Part shown: positions 10,409-19,150 of the stretch, one piece after another | How positions within the stretch are numbered: position 1 is the first letter of the stretch | Layout: each line of letters starts with the position of its first letter | Assembly (NCBI GenBank): GCA_037176725.1 | Contig: JAZBRS010000077.1 | Span: forward strand, 310,001-374,000 | Direction: 5' to 3' | DNA from: Posidonia oceanica | Lineage: Eukaryota > Streptophyta > Magnoliopsida > Alismatales > Posidoniaceae | DNA: 64,000 bases | The notes under the pieces: generated by a model | What the model was told of the DNA's origin: nothing | Databases searched by the model: none | The model's input: only the letters and a program-made list of their open reading frames with translations | Made by a program: the position numbers and the translations under genes

Positions 10409-10978
10409 TCAACCCTTCTTGTTGACAGCGCCATCAAAGTAGAGCTGCCAATGCTCTAAGTCTTCAGGGTCCTCCATTGCGAAAAGGATGTCCTCATCCA
10501 GGAACTGCGTCTGGAGAGGCTGGTATTCGGGCAAAGGAAAGTCGACAAGGTGATCCGCCATGGCTTGGCCCTTCATGGCGCGCTGCGTGACAAAGGTGAT
10601 GTCGTACTGAGACAACAACACTTGCCACTTGACGCATCTGCCTACCCTTGCTGGCTTCTGAAAGAAGAACTTGGTGGGGTCATGTCAGCATAAGAGCCGG
10701 ACCGGGTACGCCATCATGTAGTGCCTCAGCTTCTGTGCAGCCCAGAAGAAGGATAGACAGGTCTTCTCCATTGTGCTATACCTGGTTTCACAGTCATTGA
10801 ATTTCTTGCTCAGGTAATAAATTGCATGCTCCTTTCTACCAAATTCATCGTGCTGGCCCAAGATGACGCCCATGGAATGTTGGGTGGTAGAGAGGTAGAG
10901 AAGTAGAGGCCTCCCTAGCGTGGGAGGGACCAACACAGGAGGCTTGGTCAGAAGCTGCTTAATCTTGTCAAAGGCGGC
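10409..10978 (-). pseudogene. RNase H domain of TE-A pol
   Basis: The domain continues in frame from RT: PPVLVPPTLGRPLLLYLS, then YYLSKKFNDCETRYSTMEK and KLRHYMMAYPV. This is the first, often degenerate RNase H of Tat elements. A tether follows (ITFVTQRAMKGQAMADHLVD), leading to the archaeal-type domain. TGA codons lie at about 10684 (Arg in TE-C, LLCRHDP) and 10409-10411. Confidence 0.88.
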
Positions 10979-11857
10979 CTAGCACTCCTCGCTCCAGCTG
11001 ATCTGTGCATTCTTCTTCAGGAGCTTGAAGATTGGTTCGCATATAGGCGTGAGCTGCACAATGAACCGACTGATATATTGCAGGCATCCGAGCAGGCCTC
11101 GGACTTCTTTCTCTGTCCTGGGGGGTGGCATGTCCACGACAGCTTTTGCCTTCATCGAGTCCACTTCAATCCCCCTCTGGCTAACAATGTAGCCTAGGAG
11201 CTTGCCAGAAGATACCCCGAATACGCATTTGTTGGGGTTGAGGCGCAACTTGTACTTTCTTAAATGGTCAAAGAGCTTCCTTAAGCAGGCAAGGTGGTCC
11301 TCAGGCTCTTTGGTCTTAGCAATCATATCATCCACATATACCTCAACTTCTTGATGCATGAGGTCGTGGAAAAGTGCAGTCATGGCCCTCCGATAGGTTG
11401 TGCCAGCATTTTTTAGCCCAAATGGCATAACCTGATAGCAGAAGACACCCCAAGGGGTGATGAATGATGTTTTCTCCATATCCTCCTCTGCCATTCTAAT
11501 CTAGTTATAGCCAGAGAAGCCGTCCATAAAAGAAAGCATTTTGTGTCCTGCAGTGTTGTCGACCAGGACGTCAATGTGCGGCAATGGAAAATCATCCTTG
11601 GGACTCGCCTTGTTCAGGTCCCGATAATCGATGCACATGCGGACTCGTCCATCTTTCTTGGGCACTGGGACGACATTTGCAAGCCATTCAGGGTAAAGGA
11701 CGACCTTGAGGAAGTTAACATTGTGCTGCTTCATGATCTCTTCTTTGATCATAAGTAGCCACTGCAGTCGCCATCGCCTTAGCTTCTGCTTTACTGGCCT
11801 TGCATCTGGGTCTAAGGGTAGGTTGTGCACAACTATCTCAATGTCGAGGCCAACCAT
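10979..11857 (-). pseudogene. Reverse transcriptase domain of TE-A pol
   Basis: Motifs in order are VPVPKKDGRVRMCIDYRDLN, ASPKDDFPLPHIDVLVD, LSFMDGFSGYN, FCYQVMPFGLKNAGTTYRRA, the catalytic box VEVYVDDMIAK and LNPNKCVFG. TAG at 11501-11503 replaces Gln of GYNQI (intact in TE-C). TAG at 10979-10981 replaces Gln of ECQAAF, and TE-C has a TAG at the same codon. The RT frame belongs to one frame that runs from about 13480 to 8726. Confidence 0.95.
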
Positions 11858-12440
11858 ATCGTCATAGCTCTAGGCAAAGACATCCGCATACTCCTTCAAG
11901 AATGCGATGAATTTTGCTCTAGCCTGGGCTGACAGAAAGGCGCTGATGTGGACCTCTCTGACTTCTTCTGCTGTGCCAATGTTGACAACCTCTATCTCCT
12001 CTTCGACATGGAGGTTGGGGCCTTTTGGATCGTCGTCGTGGGGTCGGAACTCAGGCGATGGTTCATCATTCTCATCTTCGCCTGCATCATCCTCCTCTCC
12101 ATATGCAATAAGTTCCGAGAGGATCTCCTTCTCAAAGGTGGGGTCTGAGATATCGAAGGAGTGCAAGTGTTCCGCTGCTTGGCCCTGGTGATGCTTCAGG
12201 ATAGTCACGCATACCCGAGTGTTTTTATACCCTCGGCGTGCGACCTCTGTCCTGGCAAGCTCCTCAGCTGGTTCTGCCTTCTCTGACTCTACTGCTAGCT
12301 CTGTTGATTCTGCTGCTGCTGACTGTACTGCTAGTGACTGCTGCGCTGCTGCCTGTGCATATTGTGCCGCTACCGATACATGTTGAACCGTCGCTACTTG
12401 TGCATATTGCTCTGCTGCTACTGGTGCATGTTGCTCTACT
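11858..12440 (-). pseudogene. Acidic spacer before RT (TE-A)
   Basis: In-frame sequence joins the His-rich repeat to RT. It has Ala/Val/Gln-rich segments, then ITILKHHQGQ-like and FDISDPTFEKEILSELIAYG, an Asp/Glu-rich stretch, and FIAFLKEYADVFA before the RT entry SYDDMVGLD. The same segment is recognisable in TE-C (46719-47378). TAG at 11870-11872 replaces the Trp of FAWSYDD. This is pol linker; I know no separate function for it. Confidence 0.75.
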
Positions 12441-12985
12441 GCATGGTGCTCTACATCTACTGCATGTTGCTCTACCTCTACTGCATGTTGCTCTACTTCT
12501 ACTGCATGGAGCTCTACATCTACTGCATGGGACTCTGCATGGGGCTCTACATGGGACTCTGCATGGGAATCTGCATAGGACTCTACATGGGACTCTGCAT
12601 GGGACTCTCCTACTTCTGCATGTTGCTCTGCATGGGGCTCTACACGGGACTCTGCATGGGACTCTGCATGGGGCTCTGCATGGGACTCTGCATGGGACTC
12701 TGCGTGGGGCTCTGCATGGGACTCTGCATGGGGCTCTGCATGGGACTCTCCTACTTCTGCATGTTGCTCTGCATGGGGCTCTGCATGGGACTCTGCATGG
12801 TGGTCTGCATGGAACTCTGCATGGGACTCTCCTACTTCTTCATGTTGCTCTACATGGGGCTCTACATGGGACTCTGCATGGGACTCTGCATGGGACTCTG
12901 CATGATGCTCTGCATGGGACTCTGCATGGGACTCTCCTACTTCTACATGTTGCTCTGCATAGGGCTCTGCATGTTGTACCACTAC
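12441..12985 (-). repeat. HAE tetrapeptide repeat domain between protease and RT (TE-A)
   Basis: About 540 bp are built from 12-bp units (CTCTGCATGGGA on the plus strand). In element sense they encode His-Ala-Glu-Ser and His-Ala-Glu-Pro tetrapeptides, with a longer-range beat HAEVGES and, towards RT, HAVDVE/HAVEVEQ. The frame is open through the whole array, in phase with RT. TE-C has no such array between the same flanks. A polypeptide with a His and a Glu in nearly every four residues could bind metal or act as an acidic, pH-sensitive spacer; both are inference. A Leu/His-rich frame on the plus strand is its shadow. Confidence 0.88.
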
Positions 12986-14301
12986 TACCTACTGTGCTGC
13001 TGGTGCTGCCTATGGTGCTAATGCTGCTGATATCTGCTGTGCTGTTGCATCTGCATGCTCTGGTGTGCTCTCCAAGGATATATCAGGCCAACAGCTAATC
13101 AGGGTGCTGCCACCTGCTGTATTGCTCAAGTGTGGCATGCGCTGCACAAACCATCGAGACCCACCCCCTGGCTGCAGGGTGATCAGCTCATCCGGTCTAA
13201 TGGGTGCCTCAAGCGCTAGATCTTCCTCTAGGACCATAATAGAGGGATCTGTGGCCATGGCCTTCCCCTTCTTTTGTGCAGTCTCATGCTTTACAATGTC
13301 CTGTGCCAGCGACGCGAGCTGCTCTTGGAATAACTTCTCCAAGTCTCCCATAAAGAAATCAATCTGAGCATCAGTGGCCGCTCCTGTCTCCTCATCCGAG
13401 GGTGAGTCGACATAGTAAGCGACTACTGGGCTTGCGGCCGGCCCTGGCTTGACTACTGGGCTTTCTGCTGCTTGGAACATCTACTTTGCTGCTGCTGGGT
13501 ATGCTACCAGGATCACTGCTGCCACTGGCAAGGATGCACAGCTGCTCTTCTGAGGAGCCAATGACTAGGCCACCGTGCTTGGGGATGAAGTGCTAGTGCC
13601 CGTGGTGACAGTGGTGGTCTCCCGGTAGCAGCGGCGAGAATCTTCCGCATAGCAAGATCTGCTGAGGCTGACAGCGGTGTGCCTGACTGAGCCGCCTGGC
13701 TTGCTTGTGGCGCTATCAATGATGCGGGCTGATTTGCGCTGTTGCCTGATCCGATTGACTATGCCGCTTGAGAAAGTGATTTCCATGCTGGTACGACTGC
13801 GGCCACAGGCTGACTGTCAGATAATGACAGAGGGCGTGCTTCTGGTTCTAGTGCTGCAGCTGCGGCTGTCGGCAACTTTGGTGAAGCTACAGGAAGGGGG
13901 GAAATTGTCAGCCCCGCCCTAGGGTTTGCTAATTCTGCTGCTTCATTAGTAAGTGCCAAGCAAACTGACCGGGACGCAGTCGCGCTGAGCTGGTCCTTGC
14001 TGCTGCTTGGGGCTGCCTCAACTATACCAGACTCCTCCTCATCTGAGTAATAGTCCTCGATGCAGACCCATTCTTCTTCTAGTAGCTGAGAACTTGGGCA
14101 TAGCGCTTGCTGCGCTGAGGCTTCACTGCTGTTGGATTCCAGGATACCTACACTGGTGAAGTTAGTGAGGTCATGCGGAATGGCCATCCTCTGATCCTTG
14201 GGCAGCATGCATCTTTCTTTAGTAGACTGTAGATCATATCCAAGGCCTTCAGACTCTCTTCGCTCTGCTGCTTGGACTGGCTCAGCGATTCCCTGGCCAT
14301 A
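12986..14301 (-). pseudogene. Protease-RT spacer polypeptide (TE-A)
   Basis: Downstream of protease the protein continues with GLGYDL (G-patch-like, GLGYG in TE-C), then IPHDLTNFTSVGILESN, an acidic patch EEEWVCIEDYYSDEEE and Ala/Pro/Ser-rich sequence. A second part (13480-13010) has DSPSDEETGAATDAQIDFFM and QPGGGSRWFVQRMPHL. A frameshift lies between 13759 and 13480. TE-C has the homologous spacer at 47130-48560. Confidence 0.65.
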
Positions 14302-15327
14302 TCACCCGAGCGGCGCTCCCTTAACATAGCCCCATCTGTGACAGACATTTTCGACCATCCAGAAGGGGATGCTGTGAATGGCCAAGGAGTTGACACGTTC
14401 AAGATTAGGTACAAAGCTAACTAGTTCACACCGATTAACTCGATACAGAGCAGATGAAAGTTCAGGGTCAAAAGGGATAGTATGTGAAGAGATGGGTGCA
14501 ACCGCCTCGATCCGCTCTTTCTCGAAGTTTTCCACCATTACAACGATAACATCGTCGCTGTGGCGGAACTTGATCATGCGGTGGAGGGTCGAGGGGATGA
14601 CCTGATGCTTGTGAAGCCAAGGGCGCCCAAGCAGGAAATTAAAGTTAGGCTCCAAGTCCACAATGTAGAACTCCACATCGAAGGTGACCAGGCCGATGAT
14701 CAAAGGAATAATTAGAATCCCTAGAGCGTCATGATACATATTGTCAAAAGCTGTCATTCCCTTTATCGCCGGAGTGATATCCTTGGCTTTGAATCCGAGC
14801 CTGGTTGCAGTGCGCAACGGACAGACATTAAGGCATGACCCGTTATCAACCAACGATAGGGGAATGCGGAAGTTTTTGTATTGCACCGTGACAAACAAGG
14901 GTTGGTTATGATTAATCCCGACCGGAGGCAGCTCATCGCTCATGAAAGAGATGATTTGCGGCTTCGCGATAACGCCAACCATGCTCTCCAGGGCCGCGGG
15001 TTCTATTGCTTGGGACACACGGGCAGCTTGGAACACTCGGAGAAAAGCCTCACGGTGTTCAGAAGAGGAGTGGATAAGGTCCCAAATGGAAATATCAGCT
15101 TTAACCCTCTTAAGCTGGGAAGTGATGTTAGTTTTGTGGTGCGGCTTTCTGGTAGTAGGAGGGGGGGCTCTGGTAGGGCTAGGTGCAGGGGGTTGGCTTG
15201 ATGCTAGGGGTGCTACAGGCTGGCTAACAGGTAGGGGTGCTGCTAGCTGGCTTGCTGGTGGAGGTGCAGCGGGTGTTGGACAGCTGGGCCTTACCACCGG
15301 TGCTGCAGGTCGGTATACCCTCCCCGA
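14302..15327 (-). pseudogene. Protease domain (TE-A)
   Basis: A retropepsin-like aspartic protease that would cut the polyprotein. The active-site box is SLVDNGSCLNVCPL, the DNGS form usual in this lineage rather than DTG. The second half has NFNFLLGRPWLHKHQVIPST. It is preceded by PHRVPYDYATETCAEV and a TGA at 15328-15330, which TE-B shares. It ends at the TGA at 14302-14304, just before the G-patch-like segment. The frame is the same as the gag knuckle frame, although an out-of-frame interval lies between them. Confidence 0.88.
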
Positions 15328-15330
15328 TCA

Positions 15331-17974
15331 CGTGACTTCTGCGCACGTTTCCGTGGCATAGTCATAGGGCACGCGATGGGGATCCCAGGTTAAGTCAATA
15401 ACCGTAGGGGCCCGTGCTTCGAGCACAAGAGGGGCTACCGGAGGGTTGGCTGGGTAATAGGATGAGGGGTGCTAGTATTGCTAGGTTGCTGGAGGCCCTG
15501 GCTGGGACCAGGCTGACTAGGGGCCTACCTAAATAGGAGGCTGGGGTCTGGGCCTAAGGTCTGGCTTCAAGGTATACAGGGACAAGGGCCTGAGGATGCA
15601 TGGTAGGGCGAGCGGCGGGGTGCCCCGGCCTGGCACGCGGTCGAATCATATGGACTCTTGACTCGGAGCCGGCAACGGTGGCACGATACAGATCCAGAGG
15701 GAAGGGCTTCGAGACATCATGAATGAGCTCGAAGGGGTCTACCACGGACGTAGCAGGCCCGGAGGGGGAGAGAGAATAGATTCCCAAGGTCCCCGCGCCT
15801 CCAGGATTGGGATGTTCCGGGAGGGGCTGGTGGACAATGCTAGGATGGGGGGTACTAATGCTGATGTAGGGGCCGATGCTGATGGGGGAACAGAAGAAGG
15901 TGCCTCGTGCATGTGGATCGAAATTGTTCCTGATTTGATCAAGTTCTGGATGGCATCCCGCAGAGTGAGGCAACTGTTCGTCGAGTGCCCGGGGGCTCGA
16001 TGAAAGTCGCAAAAAAGGTGCGCGTTATGCCAATGCGGAAGTGGATTCGGCAAAGGGCGCGCCTCGGAAAACCTCAGAAATGTCGCAACCTTGGGGACGA
16101 TGGCAGTTAGTGGCTCCACCAGTGGGATGAATTGACGCCGTGGCCATCTTGGCCCCTGGGGCTGCGCTTGCTTGACCGGTGCGGTAGGATACACCGGTTG
16201 GGCGGTGGTGGTGATTTGTGGTGGGGGAGGTGCTCTAGGTGCTGGTGCATAGATTACTTGATGTGGGGGAGGCCGGACCACCAGCTGAACAGGCACAGGC
16301 GTGGGGTCGACGTAGGCAACAATAGGCTTTAGCGAGTCCTTCTTGGGCCAGCTGCTGGTACCACTACTGCTGCCACTGGTATTGCTGTTGGTGTTGTTGC
16401 TGTTGCTGCTGGCGGTGGCCTGCTTGGCAAACGCAGAGAGCGCCGGGAAGTTGCCACTCCATAGCGAACTCTCCACACGAGTGCCAGCCCGGATCAGTGC
16501 AGAAAAGGTTGTGACGGGTTGAATGCTGAGTAGAGCCCTGACAGCAGGCTATGCACCCCCGATCACAATCTCGAGGGACTCCTCATCAGAGGGTCCGTCT
16601 CGATGCGAAGCGAGTGCACCCCAGCGGCCGACATACTCATTGAACGGCTCGCCGGGGTTCTGCTTTAATGCGACCAGGTCCGCGTGCTTAAGGACCAGGT
16701 CCAGGTTGAAGGAATATTGTCCCAGGAACTCCTGGCTTAGGTCGTTCCACGTCTTAATGCTGGCCATATCAAGTGAGGTGAACCACTTGAGCGCAGGGCC
16801 ATTTAGACTTTTCTGGAACAAGCGGATTAGCAACCTCTCGTCAGCCTGGAGCTGAGCGAGATCTCCGCAGTACGCCTTCAGATGTGCAATTGGGCAGCCT
16901 CTACCATTGTATTTTTCAAATACCGGGATGCAGAACTTCGGGGGGAGTACCGCCTCTGGGAAATAACAGAGATCTCGGAACTGGTAAGACTGGTGGTCTG
17001 TACCCTACACTTGTCGAAGTGCTTTCTCCAGTACAGCGAACCTGTCGTCGTTAGAGTCTGGAGCTGCTGCCAAAGGAGGTGGTACAGCAGGGGCAGGGGC
17101 CACATACGCTGCGTAAGATGCACTGAGGTGCTCCTCTGGGTCAACCATCACATCGCCTGGTGGAGCGACGAGATGGGCGGCGTATCCATGCGGGTGTGTT
17201 GTGTGTGCAGGCATGTATGCTGGAGTGGGGTATTGCTGATGCAGGGGGTATGTATAACTAGCATGCTGAGAAGTAGGTGATGCAGAGTGTTGGAGCATCA
17301 GCTGCTGCACCGGCACAATGCCGGGCTGTGGGCCAGTGGGATGCTGCGCTCCGATCAGTCCCACGGACTGACCACCACGTGCCAGAGGAGGATGTTGTGC
17401 TTGGTGTTGTGCATATGCAGGAGGTGGAAGCTGGGCCCCCATCGCCTGAGTAGTGAGTAGCTGAGGCGGTGGTCTAGGCAAGGGAGCAGAGGGGAATGCC
17501 TGCGACGCGAGAGCAGGTCGCAGCGGAGCCTCGGGAGCAGCAGGAACAAATGAGGGGCAGAGAGATAGAGGCATGCCTTGTAGTCTCTGGGTAGTCTCCA
17601 TCAGCTGCTGATACTGCATCTCCAGGGACCTGTCAGTAGGTATGCTGAGTTGCAGGATCGGCGGAGGACCAGAATCAAGCGGTTGGGACACAGATTGTCC
17701 AAGAGGCGGAGGTCCTAAGGCATAATTCGCCGCAGCAGGGTGAGCGCCAAAAGTGACATCACCCTGGGGAGGAGGAGTCAGCGGTGGTTACCAAGACAGT
17801 CTCGGCAACCGAGTACGGCGGAGCCTGCCACTGCCCCACAGAATAAGAAGGCGGCAGCTGTACCAGAGAAGGAGACATTGGCACAGTGGGAGTCAATGTA
17901 GGAGCCGAAGGGACCAAAAGAGGGGCCACCTCTGGGGCAACAGGGACCTAGGAGTCACCAACAAACTGGGCCAT
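15331..17974 (-). pseudogene. gag (TE-A)
   Basis: The start at 17972-17974 (MAQFVGDS) is supported by TE-B and TE-C. The N-terminal third is Pro/Gln/Ala-rich. A capsid-like region at about 17100-16549 has KYNGRGCPIAHLKAYCGDL, LIRLFQKSLNGPALKWFTSL and FNEYVGRWGALAS. A Ser/Asn-rich linker (about 16340-16420) precedes a knuckle of form CX2HX4HX4C (CDFHRAPGHSTNSC). Lesions are a TAG near 17950, a frameshift before 17691, TAG at 17005-17007 and 16549-16551 (CAG in TE-B), and a frame change at a run of six C (15847-15852) that TE-B shares. A second indel near 15.5 kb restores the frame before protease. Confidence 0.88.
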
Positions 17975-19131
17975 CGCTGACCGAGAACGGGTGATCACAG
18001 GACTATGGGCAGGAGCAAGGGGGCGAATCCTACGAGGAGCTATTATCGCAAAGGCGAAATAGCTCGGAAGGGAGGATGATCAGAAGCAGGGGTTACAGCA
18101 GGGGCGTCAGCAAAAGAAGGCACTCAAGCTCCAGCTAAGGAACTCGCTAACAGACCTCTGCGCGAAAAGCAAACAAAGCAAGGGATTAGAACCCGAAAGT
18201 AAAAGCAAATGTGTTAGTGTATGATATGAATGCAGATGTATGCTTTCTAGCATGCTCTCCCTCACCAATCTAGGGTGTCCTACTAGGCAATCTACTTCGG
18301 ACGCTCAGGGGTGTACGGGTCGCCGACTCAGGCTAGAAAAAGCAGGTCCCACGTCTTAAACCTGGCCCAAAGCTCAGGTGGTGACGTAGTGGTGTGTAGG
18401 TGGACTTGACCCTGCCAGCAGCATGGGTGGTACCCTCTACTAACACCGACGCGACCCCCTGACAAGGGGGACAGACCGATCTACTTATGCCACGCCAAAG
18501 CGTTGGGGGCAAGCGATCGAGACTATCCTTCTCAGACTATAGGTGGACTCAGATGAGAAGAATGCATGCCCTATATGATGCTTTATGCAAATGCTTCACG
18601 TTTTATCTTGCGTATTTTATTAACTCAAGGGGGTGCAGGTGAGTTTGCAGTCTCTAGTTGCTCCTAGAAGTTCTTTTTACTTGCTGTTTTTAATTAGCCA
18701 TGGGGGAAGCAATCAGTCTCTAATTGTCCTTAGGCTTAATGCAAAAGGGGAAGAAAATCACCCAGTTATGGCAAGCAAGCAACACACATCATTGCAAAAG
18801 GCATGGGCATGGCATGTGTATGTGTGTGTGAGCATGATAGTGAAAGGAAAAACACTTATCATGGCAAAAAGCAGGTATGCATAGTATGTGTAGGTGTAGT
18901 GGCATTGCATTGGTGTAAAAGGAAGCATTCATCGTTCAAAAGGCATGCATGGTGTGCCAAGCAAGTATTTAGACATGTGATGCAAGCAATATGAAGCAGT
19001 GCAGGCAATCATGGCACAAAGCAGATAAATAACCAAGCAAGCAGGTAAGCAGGTAAAGCAGGCAGAAGTAAAAGGCAGGGAAAACACCAAAGCAAGAGGC
19101 AAGAAGGCAAAGGCAAAAGCCGGAGTACTGC
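17975..19131 (-). other. TE-A untranslated leader
   Basis: The 1.16 kb between PBS and gag has no gene. It shares long stretches with TE-B 24054-25290 and TE-C 52174-53268, including a GCAAAAGGGGAAGAAAATC-like purine stretch, the LTR-proximal TGCATGGTGTGCCAAGCAAG segment and the GGTCGCGTCGGTGTTAGTAG hairpin block. In retroelements this part normally carries packaging signals. Confidence 0.65.
18455..18470. other. Conserved leader hairpin (TE-A)
   Basis: CCCCCT-GACA-AGGGGG is a perfect 6-bp stem with a 4-base loop. The same place in TE-B (24802-24815, CCCCT-TGTC-AGGGG) and TE-C (52651-52666, one weakened pair) keeps it, next to a conserved CGACCCC/ACACCGACACG block. A dimerisation or packaging stem-loop is a reasonable guess. 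Confidence 0.6.
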
Positions 19132-19149
19132 TCCCCAGCGGAGTCGCCA
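19132..19149 (-). other. Primer-binding site of TE-A
   Basis: In element sense TGGCGACTCCGCTGGGGA begins one base inside the 5' LTR end. It starts with the TGG that pairs with tRNA CCA. It is the form I know from Ogre/Tat elements, where tRNA-Arg is the reported primer. Confidence 0.88.
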
Positions 19150-19150
19150 C

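Noticed and set aside
6009..11503. TAG reassigned as a sense codon in these elements
   Set aside because: Sister copies keep CAG or TGG at most of the sites, TGA stops and frameshifts occur as well, and the substitutions fit cytosine deamination. Only the two shared TAG columns were kept as a question.
12238..13098. A 286-codon Leu/His-rich frame on the plus strand
   Set aside because: It is the antisense shadow of the HAE repeat domain and its Ala-rich neighbour, which are in frame with RT on the minus strand.
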